This document shows positions 1 through 8,877 of a stretch of 64,000 nucleotides of DNA, piece by piece. Position 1 is the first letter of the stretch, and each line of letters opens with the position of its first letter. A model generated the notes under the pieces. That model was not told the DNA's origin. It ran no database searches and worked only from the letters and a program-made list of their open reading frames with translations. The stretch covers positions 1 through 64,000 of the forward strand of contig NZ_JASAUZ010000074.1 of the NCBI RefSeq assembly GCF_030162935.1, read 5' to 3'. The position numbers and the translations under genes were made by a program. This DNA is from Comamonas halotolerans. GTDB taxonomy: Bacteria > Pseudomonadota > Gammaproteobacteria > Burkholderiales > Burkholderiaceae_C.

Positions 1-91
1 GCTTCGCCTTGTCGTACGCCAGTACCGCCTGCGGCTTCGCGCCTCGTCTCAATCGCAAACCTTCGGTTTGCTGGGTAGTGTTAGCGGCTCA
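1..91 (-). repeat. Dispersed 123-bp repeat, copy 1 (cut by window start)
   Basis: This is the truncated minus-strand copy of an element found complete at 28919-29041 and 32495-32617. Read on the minus strand it starts with the same AGCCGCTAACAC end, then has a perfect hairpin of GCAAACC and GGTTTGC around a 3-base loop, then the shared GAGACGAGGCGCGAAGCC core. About 90 of 123 bases are inside the window. The end sits about 20 bp behind the stop codon of the beta-lyase gene, in the same orientation relative to the gene as the other two copies. It could be a miniature inverted-repeat element or a REP-like unit; function unknown. Confidence 0.85.
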
Positions 92-109
92 AAATGCAAG
101 CCTTGCGCA

Positions 110-1351
110 TCATTCCACCCAGGGCTGAGCAAATGCCTTTGGCCAAGCTTGAGCCAGATCAGCCAGCAAATCTTGCACATCTTCCAAACCTACACAGAAA
201 CGCACCACCGTTCCTGCTTGCACTGCACCACGACCGCAAGCTCGCATGCTTTCAATCTCATAAGGCATCACCAGGCTCATTGGGCCACCCCAGCTGTAAC
301 CCAGCTTGAACAGTTGCAAACTGTCGCAGAAATTGTCAATGGCCCCTTGTTCAAACTGCGCATCAATGACGATGCTGAACAAGCCTGCAGCAGCGCCTTT
401 CCCTTGTTGGGATGTCCCGCACAATTGCTGCCAATTCACATGCCCTGGCGCACCATCAAATGCGGGGTGCAGCAGTTGGACCACAGCTTTTTGCTTTTGC
501 AAAGCAGCGGCCAATACCCGCGCAGCTGCATCATGCGCGTGATAGCGCAATGCCACACTGGACAGTGAGCGCAACACCAGTTCTGCATCGTTGGCACCGA
601 TACCAATACCCAGACGCATATGGGTGAGCTTGATGCGCATGTGCAGTGCATTGTCGACCGTGATGATGCTTCCCATCAGTACGTCACCACCGCCGCTGGG
701 GTACTTGGTCAGCGCATGCGCTGAAACGTCGACACCCAAACTGCCGCCATCGGCCAATAAATCAAACGGCTGGAAAGCCAGACCTGCACCCCAGGTGTTG
801 TCAAGCACGGTGGTGATGCCACGTTCACGACAGGCTTGCACCAGCGCGATAAGGTCTGGAAACTCCATACTCACACTGCCGGGAGCCTCCAGCCAGACCA
901 GTTTTGTTGCTGGAGTGATCTTGGCTTGCAGGTCAGCCACATTCATCGGCTCATACCACTGGTGGCCAATGCCCCAGCGTGCCAACTCGTGCTCTGCAAA
1001 ATCCTTGTTAGGCCCATAAGCATTATCAGGAATCAGCACCTCGTCACCGGCAGACAACAAACCCAGCGCAACTGTGCTGATGGCACACAAACCGCTGGGC
1101 ACCAGCAGACATTGCTTGCCGCCTTCAAGGCTGCACAAGCGCTCTTCCAGTTGGTAAGTGGTGGGGGTGCCGTGCAGACCGTAAGTAAAGCCACTCTTGT
1201 CCAGCCAGCGGCGCGTACGCATGTCATGCACATTGTCAAAAATGACCGTTGAAGCCTTGTGCACTGCAGGCTGCGGCGCATTGAAAGCGGATGGGGCTTG
1301 GTAGCTGTGGTGCACCAAGTCAGTAGTGATGTGGCGTGCTTGATCCTTCAT
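110..1351 (-). CDS. metC: Cystathionine beta-lyase (PLP-dependent Cys/Met metabolism enzyme)
   Basis: A 413-residue enzyme of the Cys/Met metabolism PLP family, predicted cytosolic. It should cleave cystathionine to homocysteine, pyruvate and ammonia in methionine synthesis. The PLP lysine is K216 in SAHALTKYPSGG, and D184 in the LDNTWGAG segment is the usual partner of the pyridine nitrogen. The length is usual for the family. The gene stands alone: a terminator lies between it and the upstream lipoprotein gene on the same strand, and repeat copy 1 follows its stop codon. A related lyase or gamma-synthase activity cannot be excluded from sequence, but the overall pattern is MetC-like. Confidence 0.85.
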   Translation of the reverse strand: MKDQARHITTDLVHHSYQAPSAFNAPQPAVHKASTVIFDNVHDMRTRRWLDKSGFTYGLHGTPTTYQLEERLCSLEGGKQCLLVPSGLCAISTVALGLLSAGDEVLIPDNAYGPNKDFAEHELARWGIGHQWYEPMNVADLQAKITPATKLVWLEAPGSVSMEFPDLIALVQACRERGITTVLDNTWGAGLAFQPFDLLADGGSLGVDVSAHALTKYPSGGGDVLMGSIITVDNALHMRIKLTHMRLGIGIGANDAELVLRSLSSVALRYHAHDAAARVLAAALQKQKAVVQLLHPAFDGAPGHVNWQQLCGTSQQGKGAAAGLFSIVIDAQFEQGAIDNFCDSLQLFKLGYSWGGPMSLVMPYEIESMRACGRGAVQAGTVVRFCVGLEDVQDLLADLAQAWPKAFAQPWVE

Positions 1352-1392
1352 GCCGACATGTTAAGCCCAAGTGCTTAAGCACCAACAAAACA

Positions 1393-1414
1393 AAAGCTGC
1401 CCAAAGGCAGCTTT
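1393..1414 (-). terminator. Rho-independent terminator behind the BON lipoprotein gene
   Basis: A perfect 9-bp stem, AAAGCTGCC with GGCAGCTTT, closes a 4-base loop. On the minus strand it is followed by a T-rich run (TGTTTTGTT). It lies 29 bp past the stop of the BON-domain gene and just ahead of metC, so the two minus-strand genes are probably separate transcripts. Confidence 0.8.
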
Positions 1415-1442
1415 GCTATTTGAAAATGGGTTGTGCGGGTAA

Positions 1443-1934
1443 TTACTTCACAGTCAGCAGGTTGTTGACGGAAGTGACGCCTGAGACTGCCTTTGCCAGC
1501 TCTTCCGCACGATTCTTGGCTGCTTGATTGGGTGCTTCACCATTCAAGGTAACCACCGTACCTTTCGTATCCACATCAATTTTCAAAGCGCTCAACTCTG
1601 GATCTCCCACCAGCGCTGCATTAACCTTGGCAGTCACACCGGCTTCCCCTGCTGCATTGAGAGCATCTGAAGCTGCGTCTTTTGTCGCATCTGCCGCGTT
1701 GGAAGCTGCATCCTTTGTGGCATCCACAGCGTTGTCAATCTTTTGCCCTGCAGTCTCAGCAGCACGATCTGCTTCAGCCTTGGCATTGTCCGCTGCTTGC
1801 TCAGTTTTTTCGATGGCGTTATCCAGCTTTTGACCCGCTGTTTGACCATCATTGTTGGGGCCGCAGGCTGCCAAGCCCATTGCCAAAGCCGAAACTGCCA
1901 AAACCTGCAACAGACGCTTTTGAGAAATAGACAT
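1443..1934 (-). CDS. BON-domain lipoprotein with alanine-rich repeat region
   Basis: A 163-residue predicted lipoprotein. The signal peptide ends in the lipobox LAAC with the cysteine at residue 24, so the mature protein should be membrane-anchored in the envelope. Residues about 30-95 are a low-complexity, helical region rich in A, D and K with repeated units such as AGQKxDNA and DATKDAAS. The C-terminal half carries one BON domain (about 98-163) ending in GVTSVNNLLTVK. BON proteins such as OsmY and DolP bind phospholipid surfaces and are linked to envelope stress. One BON domain rather than two, and the long repeat linker, distinguish it from OsmY. Confidence 0.85.
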   Translation of the reverse strand: MSISQKRLLQVLAVSALAMGLAACGPNNDGQTAGQKLDNAIEKTEQAADNAKAEADRAAETAGQKIDNAVDATKDAASNAADATKDAASDALNAAGEAGVTAKVNAALVGDPELSALKIDVDTKGTVVTLNGEAPNQAAKNRAEELAKAVSGVTSVNNLLTVK

Positions 1935-2112
1935 AGTGTGAAAGCTCCTCTTCAGTTGTCGTAATTAGAAAGGTCCAGACCTTCTTTATCGAGACCGCCT
2001 GCAACGAATGTAAACAAGCTGTCAGTTACAACCGGTGGGGTGAGCACCAAACCAACCGTAGGACAAGCTCCATCGTCATATCTCTGGTGAAAGCGCCGAC
2101 AATAGCCACCCT

Positions 2113-3777
2113 ATGCAGTTGAAACAGTGGTTTCCTTTTCTCGCCTGGCCCAGATTGACTCCGGCATTGGCACGCAGCGAAATGCTGGCGGGCGTCACCG
2201 TAGGATTGATGCTTTTACCCCAGGGCGTAGCCTACGCAATTTTGGCTGGCATGCCTTTGGTCACAGGCATCTATGCAGCGTTGCTGCCGTCGCTGGTGGC
2301 CGTTTTGTGGGGAGCAACACCACGTCTGGGTGTCGGTCCAACGGCCCTTACAAGCTTGCTCATTGGTGCCTCGTTGGCTGGCATGGCCGAACCAGGCAGT
2401 GCCCAGTGGGTCATGCTGGCCGCATGGATGTCCATCATGGCTGGCGCAGTGCAGTGGTTGCTAGGGGCCTTGCGCAGTGGCTGGCTGGTTAACCTTGTCA
2501 CTTCACCTGTGCTCAACGGATTCACCCAAGCAGCTGGTATTTTGATCCTGCTGTCGCAACTGCCAGATTTGCTGGGCTTGCGCAGCTCGTGGAGCGCCTT
2601 GTATCACGACCCCAGCTGGCACCACTTTGATCCATGGGCTTTGATGTTTGGCTTGGCCAGCCTGGGTGGCTTATTGCTTTTCAAGCGCTTTGCCCCACGT
2701 TTACCGGCTGCAGTCTTGGTGATCGCAGTTTGCGGTGCAATCAGTGCAGCCCTGGGTTTCGCCGAGCATGATGGACAAATCGTAGGTCACCTGCCTGCAG
2801 GCATGCCCAGCCTATCGATACCCGGACACATCAGCATGGATGAGATAACGCGTCTGCTACTACCAGTCCTGATGATCAGCCTGGTCAGCTTTTTGGAAGT
2901 TGCCTCCAGCGCGCAGGTCGAGCACCGCCAAGCTGGTACGCGCTGGAATGAGAACCAGGATCTGATTGCTCAGGGCATGGCCAAAGTTGTCTCAGGCTTG
3001 AGTGGCAGCTTTGCCATCAGTGGCTCTTTCTCACGTTCTGCAGTCGCCCTCCACTCCGGCGCCAAGTCGGGCTGGGCCACCGTGTTTGCTATTGGCATGA
3101 TCTTGATCACCGTGCTTTGGCTGACACCGGTTCTCTATCACATCCCCCAGGCAGCGTTGGCAGCAGTGGTAGTTTCTGCCGTGATCAACCTGATTCAGCC
3201 CCGTACATTGCGCGCACTGTTTCGCATCTCGCGCGTTGAAGGCTCCATTGCATTAACCACGTTTGTGCTGACATTGCTGACAGCGCCCCGCTTGTACTGG
3301 GGCGTTCTGGCCGGGGTACTGCTGAGCCTGTGTCATTTTCTCTATCAACGGCTGCATCCTCGCATTCTGGAGCTAGGCGAACATGCAGATGGCAGTTTGC
3401 GTTCGCGCGAAGTCTGGAATTTGGCAGCCATAGCTCCGCATGTCTTGGCTCTGCGCATGGATGCTGAGTGGGATTTTGCTTCAGCTTCCGCACTGGAGCG
3501 CTACGTGACCAATGCACTGCAACAACGCCCTGATATAGAGACTGTATTTTTGGACGCTCAGCCCATCAACCGCATAGATGTAACCGGGGTTGAGAGCTTC
3601 ATGCGACTTCGTCAAAGCCTGCATAAGCAGGGTATTCGCCTGCATATCGGAGGACTGAAACTCCCCGTTCAAGCGATACTGGAAAAAGCGGGAGCACTGG
3701 TTCCCGGCCCCGACCTGCAACTGTCGCGCACAAATGAGCAAGCATTGCTTGCAATCCGTTTGTCTAGCACAACCTAA
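2113..3777 (+). CDS. SulP-family inorganic anion transporter with STAS domain
   Basis: A 554-residue inner-membrane protein of the SulP (SLC26) family. The N-terminal part has many hydrophobic segments, beginning with a conserved stretch near residues 28-50 (GVTVGLMLLPQGVAYA) typical of SulP. A cytoplasmic STAS domain follows from about residue 440, with the VFLDAQPINRIDVTGVESF core. Members carry sulfate, bicarbonate or dicarboxylates, usually with protons or sodium; the substrate here cannot be told. It stands alone between the divergent lipoprotein gene and a diguanylate cyclase gene 74 bp downstream. No strong ribosome-binding site precedes the ATG. Confidence 0.88.
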   Translation: MQLKQWFPFLAWPRLTPALARSEMLAGVTVGLMLLPQGVAYAILAGMPLVTGIYAALLPSLVAVLWGATPRLGVGPTALTSLLIGASLAGMAEPGSAQWVMLAAWMSIMAGAVQWLLGALRSGWLVNLVTSPVLNGFTQAAGILILLSQLPDLLGLRSSWSALYHDPSWHHFDPWALMFGLASLGGLLLFKRFAPRLPAAVLVIAVCGAISAALGFAEHDGQIVGHLPAGMPSLSIPGHISMDEITRLLLPVLMISLVSFLEVASSAQVEHRQAGTRWNENQDLIAQGMAKVVSGLSGSFAISGSFSRSAVALHSGAKSGWATVFAIGMILITVLWLTPVLYHIPQAALAAVVVSAVINLIQPRTLRALFRISRVEGSIALTTFVLTLLTAPRLYWGVLAGVLLSLCHFLYQRLHPRILELGEHADGSLRSREVWNLAAIAPHVLALRMDAEWDFASASALERYVTNALQQRPDIETVFLDAQPINRIDVTGVESFMRLRQSLHKQGIRLHIGGLKLPVQAILEKAGALVPGPDLQLSRTNEQALLAIRLSSTT

Positions 3778-3851
3778 CAGGCTTTAAAACCGCGTCCTGA
3801 CTGCATCGACTGCTACACTTCACTGCACTCTTTGCACTGGAATTTGATTTT

Positions 3852-4643
3852 GTGACTGGCTCATTCAACCTCTCTTCAGTAGCTTTGCAACAGCTCCGTC
3901 TAGACGGAGCTTTAGCCTTGCTGGGCCAAGCAGAGATTGCAGCCCTACCAGAAGCTCACGCCAATGCTACGGCCCATCTGCAGGCCATCATCAATGGCTT
4001 GTGTGATCTGTCATCGCGTGACCCACTTACCGGCATAGCCAACCGCCGCCACCTTGATGCCATCTTGGATCGAGAGCTTGACCGAGTGGCTCGCTCAGGG
4101 GACGTGGCACTGCTGCTCATTGTTGATATCGATCACTTCAAGAGAGTAAACGACAGTTACGGCCACCACATTGGGGATTTGGTGTTGCAGCAAGTAGCCA
4201 TGACACTCAACCGCTGTGTGCGCCCCATGGATACTCTGGCCCGCTATGGAGGTGAGGAGTTTGCCATTGTGTTGCCTGCCTGCCAGACTGCTTATGGACA
4301 GAGTGTTGCTGACCGCATCCGAAGAGCCGTAGAGACCTTAAGCATCAGCATCGCCCCCAATCACGAAATCAGTGTCACCGTCAGCATTGGTGGTGCTTAT
4401 GCCCTGCAATGGATTCGCAGCACGCGCAAGCTTTGGATTGAACGTTCGGATCAGCAACTCTATCGAGCCAAGGCCGCAGGGCGTAACCGCATCGCCATTG
4501 AACAGCAACCCGACAGTGCAGTAACTGCTGAGGAAAAAAACTTGCTCTTCATCCCTGGCTTGGCCACCGAGGCCTCGACGTGTTCTGGCGACTGGATGCA
4601 AGTGCTGGCAACTCCCACAGATACCAATGATGGCATCAACTGA
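3852..4643 (+). CDS. Small cytosolic diguanylate cyclase (GGDEF)
   Basis: A 263-residue GGDEF protein without membrane segments, predicted to make c-di-GMP from two GTP. The active-site motif is GGEEF at residues 133-137, and the metal-binding aspartate lies in DIDHF (92-96). An inhibitory I-site, RPMD at 124-127, sits exactly five residues ahead of the motif, so product inhibition is expected. The 50-residue N-terminal part has no recognised sensor domain. The start is a GTG at 3852 without a good ribosome-binding site, so it is less certain. The next gene, an FlhG/MinD-like ATPase, follows after 14 bp, which suggests one transcript. Confidence 0.88.
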   Translation: MTGSFNLSSVALQQLRLDGALALLGQAEIAALPEAHANATAHLQAIINGLCDLSSRDPLTGIANRRHLDAILDRELDRVARSGDVALLLIVDIDHFKRVNDSYGHHIGDLVLQQVAMTLNRCVRPMDTLARYGGEEFAIVLPACQTAYGQSVADRIRRAVETLSISIAPNHEISVTVSIGGAYALQWIRSTRKLWIERSDQQLYRAKAAGRNRIAIEQQPDSAVTAEEKNLLFIPGLATEASTCSGDWMQVLATPTDTNDGIN

Positions 4644-4657
4644 AGGTATGCTTTGAA

Positions 4658-5533
4658 ATGAACGACGTGCTGTCTCACTCAACTCCTAACCCGGCAACGG
4701 GTGCTGCATCAGGCACTCGTGCGCAGCATACAGCCGGTGCACGCATCATGGCTGTCACCAGCGGCAAAGGTGGTGTTGGCAAAACTTTCGTATCAGCCAA
4801 TCTGGCGGCATCACTTACACGCCAGGGCCTACGCGTTTTGGTACTAGATGCCGACCTGGGCCTGGCGAACCTGGATGTGGTGCTCAACCTGTATCCCAAG
4901 GTGACATTGCACGATGTATTTACTGGCAAGGCTTCCTTGCAAGAGGCCGTGGTGAAAGCGCCAGGAGGGTTCCATGTTTTGCTGGCCGGCTCAGGCATGG
5001 TGGAATATTCGCGCCTCACACCAGAGGTGCGTAATCAATTGATTCACGTGATTGATACGCTGGCACCCCATTACGATATTGTGCTGCTTGACACAGGTGC
5101 GGGCATTTCGGACGTAGTGCTGTTTTCTGTTTCACTGGCCCACGAAGTTTTGATTGTGGCTACTCCAGAGCCCACCTCTCTGACGGATGCCTACGCTGCC
5201 ATCAAAGTACTCGCCACACAGCAAAAACGCCACAACATGCGCCTGATCATCAACCAGGCAGCACGACCAGGCGATGGCAGAGCCATTACAGGCCAACTGC
5301 AGCAAGTGCTCAATCGTTTTGTTCACTCCGAATCAGGGATGCCCATGCGCCTTATCCACATGGGAGATATTCCCGCTGACAAGGCTGCGCGTGAAGCCAT
5401 CATGCGACGCCAGCTAATGGTTCAGTCGTCTCCAGGCTGTGCAGCCGCTTTAGCCATGGCGCAGTTGGCTCACCGCATCAAAACCATGGTCACGCCTAGT
5501 CAGCCGGCAGAACACTCATCTTCCACCTCATAA
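4658..5533 (+). CDS. MinD/FlhG-like P-loop ATPase
   Basis: A 291-residue ParA/MinD-superfamily ATPase. The deviant Walker A motif SGKGGVGKT is at residues 35-43 with signature lysine K37, followed by the switch region DADLGLANLDVVL. The N-terminal extension of about 30 residues ahead of the P-loop and the overall layout recall FlhG/FleN, which controls flagellar number and placement. No flagellar genes are seen around it; it is coupled instead to a diguanylate cyclase gene 14 bp upstream. A role in positioning flagella, pili or another surface structure is an inference. A strong terminator follows at 5532. Confidence 0.8.
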   Translation: MNDVLSHSTPNPATGAASGTRAQHTAGARIMAVTSGKGGVGKTFVSANLAASLTRQGLRVLVLDADLGLANLDVVLNLYPKVTLHDVFTGKASLQEAVVKAPGGFHVLLAGSGMVEYSRLTPEVRNQLIHVIDTLAPHYDIVLLDTGAGISDVVLFSVSLAHEVLIVATPEPTSLTDAYAAIKVLATQQKRHNMRLIINQAARPGDGRAITGQLQQVLNRFVHSESGMPMRLIHMGDIPADKAAREAIMRRQLMVQSSPGCAAALAMAQLAHRIKTMVTPSQPAEHSSSTS

Positions 5534-5564
5534 AAAAAGAGCTGCAAATTGCAGCTCTTTTTTT
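5532..5564. terminator. Bidirectional Rho-independent terminator
   Basis: A 14-bp perfect stem (seven A plus GAGCTGC, paired with GCAGCTC plus seven T) around a 5-base loop. Because it has A on one side and T on the other it can end the plus-strand cyclase/ATPase unit and the minus-strand pirin/DoxX unit. Confidence 0.9.
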
Positions 5565-5620
5565 GCCCGTATTCAGCCAGATGCTGACACACAGCATGCT
5601 CAAAAACGCAAATACATCAC

Positions 5621-6046
5621 TTAAAGGTTGTGAGCTAAGCGTGATCGCTTGGCGTCCACACTCAGGGCTCCTGCTCCAAATGCAGCGAATCCCAGCAAGC
5701 CACCGATAACAGCAATGTTTTTATTGAAAAGCAATTGCTGCATGGACGCTTGATCCGCTGGCAATGTCCAATAGGCATGAAAGAAAAAGCTAGCCACAAG
5801 CGTAAACAATGCCAGCAATACCGCCGCTGGACGTGTCATAAAGCCAATCAGCAGAAAGACACCTCCAATCAGTTCAATCAAAAGCCCGATTGCGACCCCT
5901 ATTTCTGGCATAGGCAGGCCCGCCGAGGCGGCGTAACCCACCGCTCCATTGAAACCTGCAATCTTGCTGAAGCCCGCAGGAATGAAAAGCCAAGCCATCA
6001 GCACTCGACCCAGCAACGCCAAAGTATTTGTCAAAGACTGATTCAT
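5621..6046 (-). CDS. DoxX-family membrane protein
   Basis: A 141-residue integral membrane protein with four hydrophobic segments, of the DoxX/YphA family. The early GRVLMAWLFIPAGFSKIAG segment is typical of the family. DoxX proteins are linked to thiol or redox balance, but their biochemistry is poorly defined. I chose the ATG at 6046 (MNQSL) because the family alignment begins there; an in-frame TTG at 6088 with a purine-rich stretch ahead of it is the alternative. The pirin gene ends 63 bp upstream on the same strand, and this pirin-DoxX pair divergent from a LysR gene looks like one regulated unit. Confidence 0.82.
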   Translation of the reverse strand: MNQSLTNTLALLGRVLMAWLFIPAGFSKIAGFNGAVGYAASAGLPMPEIGVAIGLLIELIGGVFLLIGFMTRPAAVLLALFTLVASFFFHAYWTLPADQASMQQLLFNKNIAVIGGLLGFAAFGAGALSVDAKRSRLAHNL

Positions 6047-6109
6047 AGAAGATATATTGCAAGCCATAGGACGTAGTGATCCATTCAATCCCTGGCATCA
6101 CAACCTGTC

Positions 6110-6823
6110 CTAAGCAGCCAAGTCAAACACCAGAAACTCCGCGTTTTGCCCGCCTTGAAATTGCAGGCTGGACTCATTGTCAGCAAGCAACGCATCTCCG
6201 CTTGTCAGCTTTTTACCCGCAACCTCTAGCGATCCCTGGATGACAAACACATAGGCTTTTCGCCCAGAAGGAATGGCATGCACCAATTGCACGATCTGGT
6301 CCGCAGCAGGCCGAAGCAGACTGGCGTAAATACGCGCATCAGCATTCAAATGCACTGAACCCTCTACTCCATCAGGTGATGCCACCAGCCGTAAAACATT
6401 CGTTTTTTCCGCATCACTGAATTTTTTTTGCTCATAGCCAGGCTCCAGTCCATTGCGACTGGGCAGCAACCAAATCTGCAAGAAATGTGTGCTCTGGCCC
6501 TGTGCATGGTTGTGCTCGCTATGAGTCACGCCTGTCCCCGCCGTCATGCGCTGCACCTCTCCAGGATGGATCGTTTGCACATTGCCCATGCTGTCTTTAT
6601 GCGAAAGCGCGCCACTCATCACGTAGCTCACAATTTCCATATCGCGGTGCGGGTGCGCACCAAACCCTGTGCCGGATGCAATACGGTCTTCATTGATCAC
6701 ACGCAGATTTCCCCATCCCATGTGTTTGGGATCGTAATAGCCTGCAAAGGAAAAGCTGTGGAACGACTTCAGCCAGCCATGGTCGGCGTAGCCACGCTCT
6801 TGAGATGGACGTACGTGAATCAT
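6110..6823 (-). CDS. Pirin-family protein (YhhW-like, cupin)
   Basis: A 237-residue two-cupin protein of the pirin family. The metal ligands expected for pirin are visible: H57 and H59 in AHPHRDMEI, then H101 and E103 in GVTHSEHN. Members of the YhhW branch have quercetin 2,3-dioxygenase activity in vitro; others act as redox-sensitive regulators, so the real substrate is open. The ATG at 6823 is preferred over an upstream TTG because an AGGAG box lies six bases ahead of it. The gene is divergent from a LysR-type regulator whose operator-like palindrome lies in the 111-bp gap. Confidence 0.88.
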   Translation of the reverse strand: MIHVRPSQERGYADHGWLKSFHSFSFAGYYDPKHMGWGNLRVINEDRIASGTGFGAHPHRDMEIVSYVMSGALSHKDSMGNVQTIHPGEVQRMTAGTGVTHSEHNHAQGQSTHFLQIWLLPSRNGLEPGYEQKKFSDAEKTNVLRLVASPDGVEGSVHLNADARIYASLLRPAADQIVQLVHAIPSGRKAYVFVIQGSLEVAGKKLTSGDALLADNESSLQFQGGQNAEFLVFDLAA

Positions 6824-6917
6824 GTTCAACTCCTATTAATTGGCAGCGGTGATGTCGCTGCAATAACTCCACTGTAAAAGTCTTCGCTGCTTCGATGTGC
6901 GCACTGGTTTGATGGCA

Positions 6918-6938
6918 TCATTCAAACTCTTTGAATGA
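6918..6938. promoter_or_regulatory. Perfect 21-bp palindrome, likely LysR operator over the lysR start codon
   Basis: TCATTCAAA and TTTGAATGA form a perfect 9-3-9 inverted repeat. It contains a T-N11-A arrangement typical of LysR-type binding sites. The ATG of the adjacent LysR gene (6935-6937) lies inside the right arm. Binding here would block the regulator's own transcription or translation start and touch the divergent pirin promoter. Confidence 0.65.
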
Positions 6939-7909
6939 GCGTACTCCATCGCATGCCCAGCCCTCGTGACGTTTTAACTCCAGACAGTCTTGCCATGTTG
7001 CAAGTCATTGCAGACACTGGCAGCTTTGCAGCCGCAGCCAGACAGTTGCGTCTGGTCCCAAGTGCACTGACCTACCGTGTGCGCCAAATGGAAGAAGCCC
7101 TGGATGTGCTCTTGTTTGACCGCAGCGCGCGTCAGGCTCAACCAACCGAAGCAGGCCAGGCACTGCTTGCAGAAGGTGCCCGCCTGCTCCTGGATATTGA
7201 TGCTGTCGCCCACCGTGTTCGCCGTGTTGCAACAGGCTGGGAACCCGAACTGACCATCATGGCTGACGGCGTCATTTCACAACATATATTGCTTGATCTG
7301 GTCGAAGCCTTTTATGCATTGAACTCACCCACCAAAATCAAGCTTGGCGCAGGTACGCTCACCGGCCCCATTGAATGTTTGACAACGGGCCGAGCCGACC
7401 TGGCGCTGGGAATAGCAGTTAACAACACCAGCACAGCAGGTCTGCAGCTCCATGATCTGGGAGATATGACCTTTGTCTTCACCGTTGCACCTTTTCATCC
7501 ATTGGCCCATATAGATACGCCGATTAGCGATGAAATGCTGCTTGAGCACCGTTTGGTGGTTGTCGCAGATTCCGCCCAAAAAGAGCGAACGTCCATGGGC
7601 TTGCTCAACGGACAGGACATTTTCACCGTCGACACGGTGCAGGCAAAAATCAATGCCCAGTTGCGCGGACTGGGCTGCGGGTTCTTGCCTGAAGCCATTG
7701 CTCGCCCTTATGTGAAAGCTGGCTTGCTCGTCATTAAAACCGTCACTCGCCCGACACGTCAGGTCCGCTTACGCTATGCATGGAAAAAGCCCAGCAACGG
7801 TGGTCTGGGCAAGGCCTTGCAGTGGTGGCTGGCGCAATTGGAAAGCCCTGTCACCCAGCAGGCACTCCTGGAACAACATCACCCCTTTCCCGAGGTGATC
7901 GCACGTTGA
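6935..7909 (+). CDS. LysR-type transcriptional regulator
   Basis: A 324-residue LysR-family regulator. The N-terminal winged helix-turn-helix covers residues about 15-75 ([21 protein letters not shown]), followed by a substrate-binding-like effector domain from about residue 100. It is transcribed away from the pirin/DoxX pair with a 111-bp gap, so it probably controls those genes and itself through the palindrome that overlaps its start codon. The gluQ start codon overlaps its stop as TGATG, so the two are translationally coupled. The effector is unknown. Confidence 0.9.
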   Translation: MSVLHRMPSPRDVLTPDSLAMLQVIADTGSFAAAARQLRLVPSALTYRVRQMEEALDVLLFDRSARQAQPTEAGQALLAEGARLLLDIDAVAHRVRRVATGWEPELTIMADGVISQHILLDLVEAFYALNSPTKIKLGAGTLTGPIECLTTGRADLALGIAVNNTSTAGLQLHDLGDMTFVFTVAPFHPLAHIDTPISDEMLLEHRLVVVADSAQKERTSMGLLNGQDIFTVDTVQAKINAQLRGLGCGFLPEAIARPYVKAGLLVIKTVTRPTRQVRLRYAWKKPSNGGLGKALQWWLAQLESPVTQQALLEQHHPFPEVIAR

Positions 7910-8877
7910 TGGCTCACATGCATCTCCCCCATTACCGAGGACGCTTTGCGCCTTCTCCCACGGGCCCTTTGCACGCTGGATCTTTGGTGGCCGCGCTGGC
8001 AAGCTGGCTGGACGCACGCGCACACAACGGCACATGGCTGGTGCGCATTGAAGACATTGATCACCCTCGATGCCCTGCTGGTGCTGACAGGCTCATTTTG
8101 AGCCAATTGGCACAATGCGGCCTGCACTCTGATGAGCCCGTCGTGTGGCAGTCCCAACGTCACAACCATTACGCGCATGCTCTAGAACAACTGCAAACAG
8201 CTCAATTGGCTTACCCATGTGGCTGCACACGCAAAGATATTGAGGCCGCTTTAGAGCAGCAAGGGATGCCTCATGAACGTCATATCGAGCGCCCCTACCC
8301 TGGCACCTGCAGAAATGGTTTACACGGCAAGACCGCTCGCAGCTGGCGGTTTGCACTTGATGCATATCTTGCCCACCTAACTGAGACGCAGCATCCCCCC
8401 TTCAGCAATGCAGATTATTCATTGACCAATGGAGTCTTGACATGGCGTGACAGACGCTTGGGCTCACAACAGCAAGCACCTGCTCAGGTGGCTGGTGATT
8501 TTGTGCTAAAGCGTGCAGACGGTCTGTATGCTTACCAACTGGCCGTTGTGGTGGACGATGCATTGCAGTCAATCACCCATGTTGTGCGTGGTGAAGATCT
8601 GGCCGACAACACAGCACGCCAGTTGCTGCTGCAGCATGCCCTGGGCCTTCCTCATCCCATCTATATGCATACGCCTTTGGTCCGTATGCCCGATGGAGAA
8701 AAGCTATCCAAACAGCACGGAGCCCCTGCGCTGGAGCTTCATCAGCCCATACAAGCCTTGAACACAGCCGCCAGCTGTCTGCATTTAACTAAATTAAGCC
8801 CTGAAACTCCAGTGCCTGATGCGCTGTCGCAATGGGTCAAACAATGGCAAGCCACTTACAATGAGCGCCGTGATTGA
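7909..8877 (+). CDS. gluQ: Glutamyl-Q tRNA(Asp) synthetase
   Basis: A 322-residue truncated paralogue of glutamyl-tRNA synthetase that lacks the anticodon-binding domain. It attaches glutamate to queuosine in the anticodon of tRNA(Asp). The class I signature appears as [14 protein letters not shown] at residues 12-25 and the KMSKS loop as KLSKQHG near residue 265. A cysteine pair in YPCGCTRKD is part of the zinc site. I chose the ATG at 7909 because GAGGTGA lies just ahead; it overlaps the LysR stop codon. The reading frame stays open further upstream, but that part lies inside the LysR gene. Confidence 0.9.
   Translation: MAHMHLPHYRGRFAPSPTGPLHAGSLVAALASWLDARAHNGTWLVRIEDIDHPRCPAGADRLILSQLAQCGLHSDEPVVWQSQRHNHYAHALEQLQTAQLAYPCGCTRKDIEAALEQQGMPHERHIERPYPGTCRNGLHGKTARSWRFALDAYLAHLTETQHPPFSNADYSLTNGVLTWRDRRLGSQQQAPAQVAGDFVLKRADGLYAYQLAVVVDDALQSITHVVRGEDLADNTARQLLLQHALGLPHPIYMHTPLVRMPDGEKLSKQHGAPALELHQPIQALNTAASCLHLTKLSPETPVPDALSQWVKQWQATYNERRD

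Noticed and set aside
1352-1392. Methionine riboswitch ahead of metC
   Set aside because: The gap to the terminator of the previous gene is too short for a SAM riboswitch and no such fold was seen.
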